Source: Cyanobium sp. CZS48M (GTDB lineage Bacteria; Cyanobacteriota; Cyanobacteriia; PCC-6307; Cyanobiaceae). From it: a stretch of 64,000 bases of DNA. The stretch's first letter is position 1, and each line of letters begins with the position of its first letter. The notes beneath the pieces were generated by a model that ran no database searches, was not told where the DNA came from, and saw nothing but the letters and a program-made list of their open reading frames with translations. The stretch covers positions 34,033 through 98,032 of the forward strand of contig JAUCZK010000020.1 in NCBI GenBank assembly GCA_030373145.1. The letters are read 5' to 3'. Positions 23,632-33,702 of this stretch are shown here, piece after piece. The translations under genes and the position numbers were made by a program.

Positions 23632-25701
23632 TCAGCCGGCGGCTCCCTGCAGCGAGCCATTCGCCCCGCTGGCGCTCCAACCCTGGGGCAACCCGGGGGC
23701 TGCGCCGCTGAGCCACACCCGCCGGGGAGCAGCCGCACTGAGCTGCTGCTGTTGGCGGCGGCTGGGGCGGAAGCCCAGCCACACCCCCGCCACCGGTTCG
23801 CCGCCGGCTGGGCCTTGCTGGCTCCAGGCCTCAAGCGACTGGGGGTCGGGCAGCAGCCACCAGCGATGGCGGCCGATGCCGAGGGCCAGGGCCTGGCTGT
23901 CGCCGCTGAGGGGAGCGAGGCTGAGGCCGGGGCTCTCCAGCCGTTGTCCTGGCTGCAGGCTGCTCTGGCCATCGCTGCTGGAGACCAGCAGGGAGGTCTG
24001 AGCGCTCCAGCAGGCCGGATCATCCGGGGCCACCGGATCGAGCAGGGTGATCCAGTCGTAGCGCTCCAGGCCCAGGCCGCCCGCGAGCTTGCGGGCATCG
24101 GCGCAGCTGAGGCCATCGGCCTTGCCACTGACCAGGGCGCCGCGGCCCCCGTGGCGGGCCACCAGCAGATCGCCGCTCCAGCGGTGCACCAGCAGCAGTG
24201 CATCGCCGCCGAGCAGGGCCAGGTGCAGGGCCAGCACCAGCGCCAGCCCCGCCGCCCCCAGCCGCCGCGGCCAGACCCCCGTGCCCGGCAACAACCAGGG
24301 CAGCAGCGAGAGGCCGAACAGCAGCACCAGCAGAGGGACGGGCCGCCCCAGCTGCCACTGGGCCATCGGCAGGGCCGCGATGGTGCGGGTGATCGCCAGC
24401 AGCAGGCCGCTCAGGGGCAGCAGCGGCCAGGCCAGCAGCGGCACCAGCGGCGGCAGCAGCACCGCCGAGAGGGCCATCGCCATGGCGCCGAGGGTGAGTG
24501 GACTGAGCAGCGGCGCCACCAGCAGGTTGGCCGGCACCGCATAGATGGGCACGATGCCGAAGTGGTGCAACTGCAGCGGCAGGGTCCAGAGCGAGGCGGC
24601 CACGGGAACCGCCAGCCCCGCCGCCGCCCAGCCCGGCAGGCGCCCGGCCAGGGCCGTCTCCAGGGGGCGGGCGGTGAGGATCAGCCCGGCGGTGGCCGCC
24701 ACCGAGAGCTGGAAGCCCACGTCCTGCAACCACCAGGGCTGCACCAGCAGCATCAGCAACACGCTCAGCAGCAGCACCCCCAGGGGCCGGCTGCGGCCGC
24801 CGCTCTCCAACACCGCAAAGGCCACCCCACCCATCAGCACCGCCCGCACCACCGAGGGCTGGGGGCCCGCCAGCAGCAGGAACAGCAGCATGGCCCCCAG
24901 GGCCAGGGCGCAGCGGGGGAGCCTCGGCAGCCGCCGCCCGAGGGCCATCACGGCGCCGAGCAGCACCGAGAGGTGGAAACCCGAGGCGGCCAGGGCGTGG
25001 GAGAGGCCGGCGGCGCGGAAGCTGGAGCCCACATCCGCCGGCAGAGGCACCACAGCGCTGCCGAGCACGAGGGCCGCCAGGATTCCGCCCCGACGCTCCC
25101 CGCCCTGCTGGATCAGGCTGGCGGCCATGCGGCGGCGCAGGTCGGCGATGGGTGTGGCTGGGCGCGCCAGCACCTTCAGGTCGGTGCTGGCCTCCAGGCG
25201 CAGCTGGCTCCAGATGCCGCGGCGGGCCAGGCGCTCCGCCGGACCGCTCAGCAGCGGATGGGGCCCTGAGGCCGGCCGCCGCAGGGTTCCATGGGCCTCC
25301 ACCAGCCAGCCCTGGCGCAGGGGCGGGCAGGGCTCGAGCAGCAGCTCGGTGCGGCCACCGGCCGTGCTCAGGGGCACCGAGCAGGCACCCGAATCGCCGC
25401 GCAGGCGGGGATCGCTGCTGAGCTGGCCGCGCAGCACCAGCTCCTGCCCGCCCGTCCCCTGCAGCTGCCGCACAGGATCCAGGGGGCCTGGCTGGGGCTG
25501 ACGCCAGAGCGCCCAGAGCAGCAGCGACGGGGCGATCAGCACGAGCGCCAGCGACGGCAGCGGCCGTGCCCCCAGCCGCCGTGCCCGCCACCAGCCGGCG
25601 GCGCCCAGCAGCAGCAGGAGAGCCAACCGGGGCGCGGCGGCCAGGGGCACGGTGCCCAGGGCAAGCCCCGCCAGGGCCAGCGACACCACCAGAAAGGGCA
25701 T
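23632..25701 (-). CDS. comEC: ComEC/Rec2 DNA-uptake channel
   Basis: 689 residues. An N-terminal membrane and OB-fold part is followed by the competence domain core LSHALAASGFHLSVLLGAV (about 233-251), then VVRAVLMGGVAF and LQDVGFQLSVAATAGLIL, the hallmarks of ComEC. About ten transmembrane helices. The C-terminal region (beyond about 510) corresponds to the beta-lactamase-like nuclease domain but lacks an obvious HxHxDH site, so only the translocation role is supported. ComEC passes single-stranded DNA across the inner membrane in natural transformation, together with type IV pili; several pilin-like genes lie further right in this window. Confidence 0.9.
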   Translation of the reverse strand: MPFLVVSLALAGLALGTVPLAAAPRLALLLLLGAAGWWRARRLGARPLPSLALVLIAPSLLLWALWRQPQPGPLDPVRQLQGTGGQELVLRGQLSSDPRLRGDSGACSVPLSTAGGRTELLLEPCPPLRQGWLVEAHGTLRRPASGPHPLLSGPAERLARRGIWSQLRLEASTDLKVLARPATPIADLRRRMAASLIQQGGERRGGILAALVLGSAVVPLPADVGSSFRAAGLSHALAASGFHLSVLLGAVMALGRRLPRLPRCALALGAMLLFLLLAGPQPSVVRAVLMGGVAFAVLESGGRSRPLGVLLLSVLLMLLVQPWWLQDVGFQLSVAATAGLILTARPLETALAGRLPGWAAAGLAVPVAASLWTLPLQLHHFGIVPIYAVPANLLVAPLLSPLTLGAMAMALSAVLLPPLVPLLAWPLLPLSGLLLAITRTIAALPMAQWQLGRPVPLLVLLFGLSLLPWLLPGTGVWPRRLGAAGLALVLALHLALLGGDALLLVHRWSGDLLVARHGGRGALVSGKADGLSCADARKLAGGLGLERYDWITLLDPVAPDDPACWSAQTSLLVSSSDGQSSLQPGQRLESPGLSLAPLSGDSQALALGIGRHRWWLLPDPQSLEAWSQQGPAGGEPVAGVWLGFRPSRRQQQQLSAAAPRRVWLSGAAPGLPQGWSASGANGSLQGAAG

Positions 25702-25751
25702 GGGACCAACACCAGCCCCGCAAGGGTTCCCCCCTCAGGGCCCCCTGGTCG

Positions 25752-25931
25752 TCAGCCGGGCAGATGGAGCATCAGCTCACAGAGCTGGGGGCTGGGTAAC
25801 TCCTGACCCAGCAGCGGCGCCACCAGGGCCGCCAGCGGCCGCAGCCGGCAGGGCCAGATCGCCCGCTCCGTCAGCCGGCCCGCCTGGAAGCTGCCGGCGA
25901 TCAGCACCGCCGCCAGCAGGGTGCGTTTCAC
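25752..25931 (-). CDS. 59-residue protein overlapping glyQ
   Basis: A GTG at 25931 overlaps the glyQ stop as GTGA, the mark of a translationally coupled gene. The product begins with a basic residue pair and a hydrophobic helix ([15 protein letters not shown]), like a signal peptide or anchor, then a leucine/proline-rich part ending [10 protein letters not shown]. No family recognised. The 4-bp overlap and hydrophobic start argue that it is real although small. comEC begins 50 bp downstream. Confidence 0.55.
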   Translation of the reverse strand: MKRTLLAAVLIAGSFQAGRLTERAIWPCRLRPLAALVAPLLGQELPSPQLCELMLHLPG

Positions 25932-26806
25932 CTGTGGGGCGCCGCCAGCAGGGGAAAGCCCAGGGCGCGGCGCTCCTCCAGCCAGGCCTCGGCCACCTGC
26001 CGCGCCAGATGACGGATGCGGCCGATGGTGGCGGTGCGCTCGGTCACGGAGATCACGCCGCGGGCCTCCAGCAGGTTGAAGGTGTGGCTGCACTTGAGCA
26101 CGTAGTCGAGGGCCGGCGCTGGCAGGCCCGCCGCCACCAGATCAGCGGCTTCCGCTTCGTAGAGGGCGAAGAGCTGCTGCAGGCGCTCCGGGTTGGAGGC
26201 CTCAAAGTTGTAGGTGCACTGGCCCTTCTCGGAGGCCAGCCAGAGGTCGCCGTAGCTGAGCTGGCCGTTCCAGCTCAGGTCCCAGATGCTCTCCACGTCC
26301 TGGAGGTACATGGCCAGGCGCTCGAGGCCGTAGGTGATCTCGATCGACACCGGCCGGCAGTCGAGCCCGCCGCACTGCTGGAAATAGGTGAACTGGGTGA
26401 CCTCCATGCCATCGAGCCACACCTCCCAGCCCACCCCCCAGGCGCCGAGGGTGGGCGACTCCCAGTTGTCTTCGACGAAACGGATGTCGTGGTCGCGCTG
26501 GCGGATGCCGAGGGCTTCGAGCGAAGCCAGGTAGGTCTCCTGGATGCCGTCGGGAGAGGGCTTGATCAGCACCTGGTACTGGAAATAGTGCTGGGCGCGG
26601 TTGGGGTTGTCGCCGTAGCGGCCGTCGGTGGGGCGGCGGCAGGGTTCGGGGTAGGCCACGGCCCAGGGCTCGGGGCCGATCGCCCGCAGCACAGTGTGCG
26701 GACTCATCGTGCCGGCGCCCTTTTCGGTGTCGTAGGGCTGCAGCAGCAGGCAGCCCTGGTGGGCCCAGAAGCTGTTCAAGGTGGCGATGATGTCCTGGAA
26801 ATGCAT
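25928..26806 (-). CDS. glyQ: glycyl-tRNA synthetase alpha subunit
   Basis: 292 residues from ATG 26806 (Met-His-Phe-Gln-Asp). The class II motifs are seen in [20 protein letters not shown] and [17 protein letters not shown] (motif 2), and [20 protein letters not shown] and [13 protein letters not shown] (motif 3). This is the bacterial alpha subunit of the alpha2beta2 enzyme that charges tRNA-Gly; the beta subunit (glyS) is not in the window. Length is normal. Confidence 0.96.
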   Translation of the reverse strand: MHFQDIIATLNSFWAHQGCLLLQPYDTEKGAGTMSPHTVLRAIGPEPWAVAYPEPCRRPTDGRYGDNPNRAQHYFQYQVLIKPSPDGIQETYLASLEALGIRQRDHDIRFVEDNWESPTLGAWGVGWEVWLDGMEVTQFTYFQQCGGLDCRPVSIEITYGLERLAMYLQDVESIWDLSWNGQLSYGDLWLASEKGQCTYNFEASNPERLQQLFALYEAEAADLVAAGLPAPALDYVLKCSHTFNLLEARGVISVTERTATIGRIRHLARQVAEAWLEERRALGFPLLAAPHR

Positions 26807-26885
26807 GGGGGAGGAGGGGTCGCCACCGACGGCGGGCATTCTCCCGTGTGGCAGTTCCAGCTGGCGGCGCGGCGGGCCGCTGCCC

Positions 26886-27599
26886 TCAGGCCAGCAGCTG
26901 CAGCAGGCCCATCTGGCCGGCAGCCAGGGGCCGGTGGCGCGCCCAGCCGAAGCCCGCCCGGCGCGCCAGCCGCTCCTGCTCGGCGCCGCTGGGGAAGCGC
27001 TCCAGGCTGGCTTCCAGGTAGGCGTACTGCTCGGGCAGATCGAACAGGCGGGCGGTGGGCACCACCAGCCGGCGCAGGTAGAGGCGCTGGAAGGCCGCGG
27101 CCAGCGCACCGGCCGGGGCGCTGGGGTCGGGGCGGTTGAAATCCAGCACCGCCGCCCGGCCGCCGGGGCGCAGCAGGCGACGCAACTCCCTCAGCCCCTC
27201 AGCCGGATCGGCCAGGTTGCGCAGCCCGTAGGCCATCACTGCCCCATCGAACGACTGGGACGGCAGCCCGCTGGCCAGGGCATCCCCCTGGCGCCACTGC
27301 AGCGGCAGCCAGGGCTGGCGGGCGGCGCGGGCCGCCGCCACCTGCAGGGGAGCAGCGGCGGCATCGAGGCCGAGCACCTGACCGCCGGGTCGCACCTTCC
27401 CGGCCAGCACCAGGGCGAGATCACCGGTGCCGCAGCAGAGATCGAGCAGGCGCTGGCCGGGCCGGGGCCGCAACCACAGGGCCGCCTGGCGCTTCCAGAG
27501 GCGGTGCAAACCGAAGGAGAGCCAGTCGTTGAGCTGGTCGTAGCGGGGGGCGATGGCCTCGAACAGCTCGCGCACCGCCTGGGGATCACCGGGCTTCAA
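26886..27599 (-). CDS. menG: MenG/UbiE-type quinone C-methyltransferase
   Basis: 237 residues. [20 protein letters not shown] at the start and [17 protein letters not shown] (SAM motif I) are the UbiE/MenG signature; [15 protein letters not shown] and [17 protein letters not shown] complete the fold. In cyanobacteria the orthologue methylates 2-phytyl-1,4-naphthoquinone, the last step of phylloquinone synthesis for photosystem I. It lies between glyQ and a small membrane gene, all leftward. Confidence 0.9.
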   Translation of the reverse strand: MKPGDPQAVRELFEAIAPRYDQLNDWLSFGLHRLWKRQAALWLRPRPGQRLLDLCCGTGDLALVLAGKVRPGGQVLGLDAAAAPLQVAAARAARQPWLPLQWRQGDALASGLPSQSFDGAVMAYGLRNLADPAEGLRELRRLLRPGGRAAVLDFNRPDPSAPAGALAAAFQRLYLRRLVVPTARLFDLPEQYAYLEASLERFPSGAEQERLARRAGFGWARHRPLAAGQMGLLQLLA

Positions 27600-27623
27600 C
27601 GGTGGGAAGGGAGCGGGGAACTC

Positions 27624-27968
27624 TCAGGACAATCGCAGGTCGGGGCAGCGAGCGGGATCCACCAGGCAATCGAGGGAGTCCTCCCAGGGCAGGTTGATCG
27701 CATCGAGGCTGACGCCCGGTTCCTCGATGGGCTGGGGCAACCAGAGGGCGCGGCTGGAGAGGCGGTTGGGGCCGGTGAGGGTGAGCACCATCACGGTGGC
27801 CAGGCCCACGGCGGCGGAGCAGACCATGCAGCCGGCCAGCATCAACGAGAATTCGCGGCGATCACTGGCGGCCTGCATCAGCTGCAAGGCCCAGGCCACC
27901 AGCGCCACCACGAAGGCCACCATCAGCAGGCCGAGGGCGGTGGAGAGAGGCGGCTGCAGGGCCGGCAC
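27624..27968 (-). CDS. two-helix membrane protein, unknown function
   Basis: 114 residues with two transmembrane helices (LGLLMVAFVVALVAWALQLM and a second beginning MLAGCMVCSAAVGLATVMVL) joined by a charged loop (ASDRREFS), and a soluble acidic C-terminus with two cysteines (CLVDPARC). Probably a conserved cyanobacterial small membrane protein. The gene ends 24 bp before menG on the same strand, so it may be co-expressed. Confidence 0.6.
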   Translation of the reverse strand: MPALQPPLSTALGLLMVAFVVALVAWALQLMQAASDRREFSLMLAGCMVCSAAVGLATVMVLTLTGPNRLSSRALWLPQPIEEPGVSLDAINLPWEDSLDCLVDPARCPDLRLS

Positions 27969-28067
27969 GGCGGGGGGGGAGCGGTGGAAAGCCTGATGAA
28001 GGCCTGTTGACCAATGTAACGAGCCGTTGCGAGCCGTCGCGATCAGGGATGAGCCCGCCAGCAGCGA

Positions 28068-28856
28068 TCAGGCCGCGAGCAACGATTCAGCCTCCAGGGG
28101 CCGCAGCTCCAGGCCCCGCGCCAGCAGATCCGCCTTGATCGCCTGCACCGTCAGCACGCCGTCGTGGAGCAGGGAGGCCAGCAGCGCCGCTGAAGCCTTG
28201 CCCTGGCCGAGGGCGGCTGCGATGTGATCGATGCTGCCGGCACCGCCGGAGGCGATCACGGGCACCTCCACCGCCTCGGCCACGGCGCGGGTGAGCTCCA
28301 GGTCGTAGCCGGCCTGGGTGCCGTCGCCATCCATGGAGGTGAGCAGGATCTCGCCGGAGCCGAGGGCCACCGCCCGCTTGGCCCAGGCCACGGCATCGAG
28401 GCCGGTGTTCTGGCGGCCCCCTTTGACGAACACGTCCCAGCCGGAGCCATCGCTGCGGCGGCGCGCATCGATGGCCACGACGATGCATTGGCAGCCGAAG
28501 CGGCGGGCGCCCTCGCTGATCAGCTCCGGCCGCGCCACCGCCGAGGAGTTGAGGCTCACCTTGTCGGCACCGGCCCGCAGCAGCTCGGTGACACCCTCCA
28601 CAGCACTGATGCCGCCGCCGACAGTGAAGGGGATGGTGACGGCCTCGGCGGTGCGGCGCACCAGATCCACCAGGGTGCCGCGGCCCTGGTGGCTGGCGGC
28701 GATGTCAAGGAAGACCAGCTCATCAGCGCCGGCGGCGTCGTAGCGGCAGGCGAGCTCCACGGGATCACCGGCATCGCGCAGGCCGACGAAATTGACCCCC
28801 TTGACCACCCGGCCGTCGGCCACATCGAGGCAGGGAATGATGCGCCGGGCCACCAT
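28068..28856 (-). CDS. hisF: imidazole glycerol phosphate synthase, cyclase subunit
   Basis: 262 residues, a (beta/alpha)8 barrel. The catalytic Asp of strand 1 is in [19 protein letters not shown] and the second in VVAIDARR; phosphate-binding glycines lie in VGGGIS and ASGGAGS. HisF takes ammonia from HisH and PRFAR to make imidazole glycerol phosphate and AICAR in histidine synthesis. hisH is not adjacent. The ATG is divergent from the PetP-like gene, 45 bp apart. Confidence 0.96.
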   Translation of the reverse strand: MVARRIIPCLDVADGRVVKGVNFVGLRDAGDPVELACRYDAAGADELVFLDIAASHQGRGTLVDLVRRTAEAVTIPFTVGGGISAVEGVTELLRAGADKVSLNSSAVARPELISEGARRFGCQCIVVAIDARRRSDGSGWDVFVKGGRQNTGLDAVAWAKRAVALGSGEILLTSMDGDGTQAGYDLELTRAVAEAVEVPVIASGGAGSIDHIAAALGQGKASAALLASLLHDGVLTVQAIKADLLARGLELRPLEAESLLAA

Positions 28857-28901
28857 GGTCTCGCTGTTAAGGTTGCGCCACCCGATCCAGTCGCGCCGGT
28901 C

Positions 28902-29135
28902 ATGTCCCAGGCTGCCACCTCAGGCCCCTCGAGCGCCGTAACGATCGGTTCGAAGGTGCGGATCACGCGGGTGCGTGACCAGATCCCCGCCGAGCTGGTG
29001 GAAACCCTGCAGAGCGATGCCACCGGCACCGTCCGTGATTTCAAGATGACCGACGGCAGCGGCATCGGCGTGGTGGTGGAACTGGCCAACGGCAGCACCG
29101 GCTGGTTCTTCGACGACGAAATCGCCGCGGTCTGA
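28902..29135 (+). CDS. DUF2862 (PetP-like) SH3-fold protein
   Basis: 77 residues from ATG 28902. [19 protein letters not shown], then [20 protein letters not shown] and WFFDDEI are the DUF2862 pattern; the cyanobacterial cytochrome b6f subunit PetP belongs to this SH3-barrel group. Marine and freshwater picocyanobacteria carry divergent members, so I call it PetP-like rather than petP. It is followed after 2 bp by chlG. Confidence 0.75.
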   Translation: MSQAATSGPSSAVTIGSKVRITRVRDQIPAELVETLQSDATGTVRDFKMTDGSGIGVVVELANGSTGWFFDDEIAAV

Positions 29136-29137
29136 AT

Positions 29138-30121
29138 TTGAGCGACGCTCCCGACCCCAGCACCAGCGGCGGCGGCGCCCGTCAGCTGCTCGGCATGAAG
29201 GGTGCCAGCGGCACCAGTTCCATCTGGAAGCTGCGCCTGCAGCTGATGAAGCCAGTCACCTGGATCCCCCTGATCTGGGGTGTGATCTGCGGCGCGGCGG
29301 CATCCGGAAACTTCCACTGGACCCTGCCCCAGGTGGGTGCCTCGCTGGCCTGCATGGTGATGAGCGGCCCGCTGCTGGCCGGCTACACCCAGACCATCAA
29401 CGACTACTACGACCGCGAGATCGACGCGATCAACGAGCCCTACCGGCCGATCCCCTCCGGTGCCATCTCCCTGCCCCAGGTGAAGCTGCAGATCTGGGTG
29501 CTGCTGATCGCGGGGCTGGCGGTGGCCTGGGGGCTCGACCTCTGGGCCGGCCACAGCACACCGGTGCTGCTGTTGCTGGCCCTGGGGGGTTCATTCGTGA
29601 GCTTCATCTATTCAGCACCGCCGCTGAAGCTGAAGCAGAACGGCTGGCTGGGCAACTACGCCCTCGGCGCCAGCTACATCGCCCTGCCCTGGTGGGCCGG
29701 TCAGGCGCTGTTCGGCCAGCTCACCTGGGCCACGGCCCTGCTCACCCTCGCCTACAGCCTGGCGGGCCTGGGCATCGCCGTGGTCAATGATTTCAAGAGC
29801 GTGGAGGGCGACCGGGCCCTGGGGCTGCAGAGCCTGCCGGTGGTGTTCGGGATCGAGAGGGCCAGCTGGATCAGTGCCGCCATGATCGATCTGTTTCAGC
29901 TGGCGATGGTGGGGGTGCTGATCGCCATCGGCCAGAACTTCGCGGCGGTGCTGCTGGTGCTGCTGATCATTCCCCAGATCACCTTCCAGGACATCTGGCT
30001 GCTGCGCGATCCGGTGGCCTTTGATGTCAAGTATCAGGCGAGCGCCCAGCCCTTCCTGGTGCTGGGGATGTTGGTCACGGCGCTGGCGATCGGCCACAGC
30101 AGCCTGACCGTGGTGATGTGA
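29138..30121 (+). CDS. chlG: chlorophyll synthase
   Basis: 327 residues starting at TTG 29138. The UbiA-family prenyltransferase motif NDYYDREIDAINEPYRPIPS (two Asp clusters that bind Mg-prenyl diphosphate) is intact, the second Asp motif is NDFKSVEGDR, and eight or nine transmembrane helices follow. ChlG attaches the geranylgeranyl or phytyl tail to chlorophyllide in the thylakoid membrane, the final chlorophyll step. The 2-bp gap to the PetP-like gene suggests co-transcription. Confidence 0.95.
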   Translation: MSDAPDPSTSGGGARQLLGMKGASGTSSIWKLRLQLMKPVTWIPLIWGVICGAAASGNFHWTLPQVGASLACMVMSGPLLAGYTQTINDYYDREIDAINEPYRPIPSGAISLPQVKLQIWVLLIAGLAVAWGLDLWAGHSTPVLLLLALGGSFVSFIYSAPPLKLKQNGWLGNYALGASYIALPWWAGQALFGQLTWATALLTLAYSLAGLGIAVVNDFKSVEGDRALGLQSLPVVFGIERASWISAAMIDLFQLAMVGVLIAIGQNFAAVLLVLLIIPQITFQDIWLLRDPVAFDVKYQASAQPFLVLGMLVTALAIGHSSLTVVM

Positions 30122-30128
30122 GGGAGAT

Positions 30129-32300
30129 GTGAGCAAACGCCGGCTGCGCTTGCTGCTGGTCGTGGCCTTCGCCGCAGCGGCTGGAGGCGCCACTGCGCTG
30201 GGGGTGAACACCCTGGTGAAGGGGGTGGACAGCCTGCTTCCCGACGCTCGCCGGATCAGCACCTTCAACCGTCCAGGCACGGTGACGATCCTCTCGGCCG
30301 ACGGCGAGGTGCTGCAGAAGCTGGGCCCGGCCACCCGCGAGAAAGTGCCCAGCGGCCAGATGCCGGAACTGGTGAAGGAGGCCTTCGTGGCCGCCGAAGA
30401 CCGCCGCTTCTATCAGCACGGCGGCGTGGACCCCACCGGCATCGCCCGGGCGATGGTGCGCAACCTCAGCCGGGGCTCGGTGGAGGAGGGGGCGAGCACG
30501 ATCACCCAGCAGCTGGCGCGCACGGTGTTCCTCAGCCAGGACCGCACGCTGATCCGCAAGCTCAAGGAAGCGGCCCTGGCCGGAAAGCTGGAGCGCCAGC
30601 TGACCAAGCAGCAGATCCTCGAGCAATACCTCAACTATGTGTATCTGGGCTCCAGCGCCTACGGCGTGGCCGATGCCGCCTGGATCTACTTCTCCAAGAC
30701 CCCCGACCAGCTAACCCTGCCGGAAGCGGCCCTGATCGCGGGGCTGCCGCCGGCCCCCTCGGTGTATTCACCGCTGGTGAATCCGGAGCTGGCCCTGCAG
30801 CGCCGCAGCGTGGTGCTGGAGCGGATGAAGGAGGCCGGTTTCATCGATGCGGGGGAGCTGGCCGAGGCCAAGGCTTCAGCGCTGCAGCTCAAGCCCGCCC
30901 TGCCCAAATACTGGAACAGCCGCGCCCCCTTCTTCACCGGCTGGGTGGCGCAGGAGCTGCCGAAGGTGCTGAGCGCCGAGCAGCTGGAGGTGGGCGGCCT
31001 GACGATCCGCAGCAGCCTGAACCTGGCCTGGCAGGAGGAAGGCCAGAAGGTGATCGATGGCAGCGCCTACGGCGGCCTGGAGGGTGCCCTGGTGACGGTG
31101 GAGCCGGGCACGGGCCTGGTGCGGGCGATGGTGGGCGGCAAGGATTACAACAAGAGCCAGTTCAACCGCGCCACCCAGGCCCTGCGTTCACCGGGCTCCA
31201 CCTTCAAACTTTTTGTATATCTCTCCGCCCTGAAGGCCGGCATGAAGCCGGAAGACACAGTGCTGGACTCCAAGCGCTGCTTCGCGGGCTATTGCCCCAA
31301 GAACTCCGGCGACCGCTATCTGGGGCGGGTGTCACTGGCCACGGCCCTGCAGAACTCGCTCAACACCGTGGCGGTGAGCCTGCTGCAGCAAGTGGGCTTC
31401 GACAAGGTGATCGCCACGGCCCAGAGCCTGGGAATCACGCGGGAGTTGGGGCGCTTCTACCCGATGGCCCTCGGCGCCTACGAGCAGACGGTGCTGGACA
31501 TGACCACGGCCTACGCGGCGGTGATCAACCGCGGGGTGTATGTGCCAGCCACGCCGTTCGAGGAGATCAACGGCCCCAATGGCGAATTGCTGTGGAGCCG
31601 GCGGGTGGATGGCGACAAGGGGCGGCGGGCGGTGGACAGCCCCATCGCCGACGCCATGGTGTGGATGCTGCAGCGGGTGGTGAGTGGCGGCACCGGCGGG
31701 GCGGCCTCCCTGGGCGATCGGCCGGTGGCGGGGAAAACTGGCACCTCGGAGGGGGCCCGTGACCTCTGGTTCATCGGCGGCATTCCCCAGCTCACCACCG
31801 GCATCTGGCTGGGCTACGACAACAACCGCAAGACCGGCAGTGACAGCGGCGCTGCCGCCGCGGCCTGGGGCCGCTACATGGCGGTGGTGGTGAAGGACCT
31901 GCCGGTGCGCCAGTTCCCTCCCAAGCCGGTGCTCACCGGCACGTTCAAACCCACCAAGCAGGCCAAATCCACCTTCCAGCCGGGGCGCCCCAGCGACCTG
32001 CCCACCCCCGGGGAAGACCGCAACCGGCCGGAGCCCTCGCAGGCGCCGCCGCCGAGCGAGCGCGGGCAGGATCTGCCGCCGCTGCCGGACCTGCCGGAGC
32101 TGCCGGCCCCGAGCCAGGAGCCCCGTGGCGGTGAGCCCCAGCCCGAGCCGCCCCGCCGCCGTCCGCCGCCGCCCCAGGCGGCACCGGCACCGGTGACGCC
32201 ACCGCCGCAGGGGAACCCCTCCTTCCCGGTGGCGCCACCGCCCGTGGCCCCTCCGCCGGTGGCTCCCCCACCACCGGCGCCGCCGCCGCCGGTTCCCTGA
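30129..32300 (+). CDS. class A penicillin-binding protein (PBP1)
   Basis: 723 residues from GTG 30129. A short cytoplasmic end and one membrane anchor lead to the GT51 glycosyltransferase domain (AAEDRRFYQHGGVDP, EEGASTITQQLART) and the transpeptidase domain: active-site serine in SPGSTFKLF, SLN as the SxN motif, and KTGTSEG. It polymerises glycan strands and cross-links peptides outside the membrane. The last about 130 residues are Pro-rich with repeated APPPVAPPP-type blocks, a likely disordered tail. It starts 7 bp after chlG, though the functions are unrelated. Confidence 0.93.
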   Translation: MSKRRLRLLLVVAFAAAAGGATALGVNTLVKGVDSLLPDARRISTFNRPGTVTILSADGEVLQKLGPATREKVPSGQMPELVKEAFVAAEDRRFYQHGGVDPTGIARAMVRNLSRGSVEEGASTITQQLARTVFLSQDRTLIRKLKEAALAGKLERQLTKQQILEQYLNYVYLGSSAYGVADAAWIYFSKTPDQLTLPEAALIAGLPPAPSVYSPLVNPELALQRRSVVLERMKEAGFIDAGELAEAKASALQLKPALPKYWNSRAPFFTGWVAQELPKVLSAEQLEVGGLTIRSSLNLAWQEEGQKVIDGSAYGGLEGALVTVEPGTGLVRAMVGGKDYNKSQFNRATQALRSPGSTFKLFVYLSALKAGMKPEDTVLDSKRCFAGYCPKNSGDRYLGRVSLATALQNSLNTVAVSLLQQVGFDKVIATAQSLGITRELGRFYPMALGAYEQTVLDMTTAYAAVINRGVYVPATPFEEINGPNGELLWSRRVDGDKGRRAVDSPIADAMVWMLQRVVSGGTGGAASLGDRPVAGKTGTSEGARDLWFIGGIPQLTTGIWLGYDNNRKTGSDSGAAAAAWGRYMAVVVKDLPVRQFPPKPVLTGTFKPTKQAKSTFQPGRPSDLPTPGEDRNRPEPSQAPPPSERGQDLPPLPDLPELPAPSQEPRGGEPQPEPPRRRPPPPQAAPAPVTPPPQGNPSFPVAPPPVAPPPVAPPPPAPPPPVP

Positions 32301-32319
32301 AACCGCCCCGCTCGCCCCT

Positions 32320-33702
32320 TCAGGCGGGAGCCTGCAGCACCGCGGCGTAGAAGCCATCGCCGCTGGGGGCCGCCGGCCAGTGCTGCTGCTGCGACAGCAG
32401 CAGCCAGCCGGGATGCTGAGCCAGAAAGCCGGCGATCAGGCCACTGTTTTCACTGGGGTGCACGGTGCAGGTGGCGTACACCAGCCGGCCGCCGGGCACC
32501 AACAGCGGCAGCATCGCCTGCAGCAGGGAGCGCTGCAGGACCACCAGCTCCGTGATGCTGGCTGGGGTGATACGCCAGCGGGCATCGGGGTGGCGGGCCA
32601 GGGTGCCCAGGCCCGAGCAGGGGGCATCCAGCAGGATGCGATCAAAGGGCGGGCCAGCGCTGGCGCCGGCGAGGGCACCAGGGAGGGCGGCATCGGCGGT
32701 GAGAGGCTCGATGGCCTGCATCCCCAGGCGCTGGGCGTTGTCGCGCAGGCGGCGCAGACGGCCTTCGGAGCGATCCACCGCCAGCACGCTGCCGGCATCA
32801 CCGATCAGCTCCGCCAGGTGGGTGCTCTTGCCACCGGGGGCGGCGCAGGCATCGAGCAGGCGCTCGCCGGGCTGGGGATCGAGCAGGGGGGCGATCGATT
32901 GGGCGGTGCGGTCCTGCACGCTCCAGTGGCCTTCGGCGTAGCCGGGCAGGGCGCGCAGATCACCGCTGCGGCCGGCGAGGCTGAGGCCCCAGGGCAGCTC
33001 CGGCAGCGGTGTGGCGCTGACGCCGGCAGCGGCGAGGGCCTCGATCACCCCCTCGCGGCTGGCGCGCAGGCGGTTCACGCGCAGATCGAGGGCGGGGGGC
33101 TGGTTGGCCGCCCCAGCGAAGGCCTCGGCTTCCTCCTGGGGCAACCACTCCAGCAGGCCGGCGGCCAGCCAGGCGGGCAGAGAGCCGCGCAAGGCCAGCG
33201 AGGAGACGGGATCGGCCGGCAGCGGCAGTGGCTCCCAGGGGGCGGCGCCTGCCGCCAGGGGTTGGCGGCGGCGCAGGCAGGCCCGCAGCAGGCCATTGAC
33301 CACCGGCGCCAGGCGGGCGAGGCCATCGCGCTTGGCGATTTCAACGGTGGTGCTCACCGCCGCCGAGGGCGGCACCCGGGCGGTGAATAGCAGCTGGTAA
33401 AGGCCGAGGTGCAGCAGCCAGCGCAGCGGCGGCGGCTGGCGCTCGGCGCTCACCTTGCCGAGGGCATCGATCCAGCCATCCAGAAGGGCCCGCTGGCGGA
33501 TGGCGCCGCAGGCCAGCTCCGTGGCCAGACCGCGATCGGCGGGGGCCAGGGGGGAGCGGCGCAGCTCCCGCTCCAGGGCCAGATCGGTGTAGGCGCCGGC
33601 GGCCACGGCCTGCAGCACCCGCCAGGCCACGCGCCGGGCTTCGAGCCCGATGGCGGCGGGATCTGGAGAGGGCGGGGCGGGGGCAGCTGAGGTGGCGCTC
33701 AA
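32320..33702 (-). CDS. rsmB: 16S rRNA (cytosine-967-C5)-methyltransferase
   Basis: 460 residues from TTG 33702, which overlaps the stop of the preceding gene as TTGA. An N-terminal NusB-like helical domain is followed by the Rossmann domain: DACAAPGGKSTHLAEL (SAM site), LLDAPCSGLGTL (first catalytic Cys) and YATCTVHPSEN (second Cys). It methylates C967 of 16S rRNA. The motifs are complete. Confidence 0.95.
   Translation of the reverse strand: MSATSAAPAPPSPDPAAIGLEARRVAWRVLQAVAAGAYTDLALERELRRSPLAPADRGLATELACGAIRQRALLDGWIDALGKVSAERQPPPLRWLLHLGLYQLLFTARVPPSAAVSTTVEIAKRDGLARLAPVVNGLLRACLRRRQPLAAGAAPWEPLPLPADPVSSLALRGSLPAWLAAGLLEWLPQEEAEAFAGAANQPPALDLRVNRLRASREGVIEALAAAGVSATPLPELPWGLSLAGRSGDLRALPGYAEGHWSVQDRTAQSIAPLLDPQPGERLLDACAAPGGKSTHLAELIGDAGSVLAVDRSEGRLRRLRDNAQRLGMQAIEPLTADAALPGALAGASAGPPFDRILLDAPCSGLGTLARHPDARWRITPASITELVVLQRSLLQAMLPLLVPGGRLVYATCTVHPSENSGLIAGFLAQHPGWLLLSQQQHWPAAPSGDGFYAAVLQAPA

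Noticed and set aside
23458..25269. 603-codon plus-strand frame opposite comEC and across tRNA-Ser
   Set aside because: Runs through a tRNA and is Gln/Pro/Arg repeats without domain signal; comEC on the other strand is certain.
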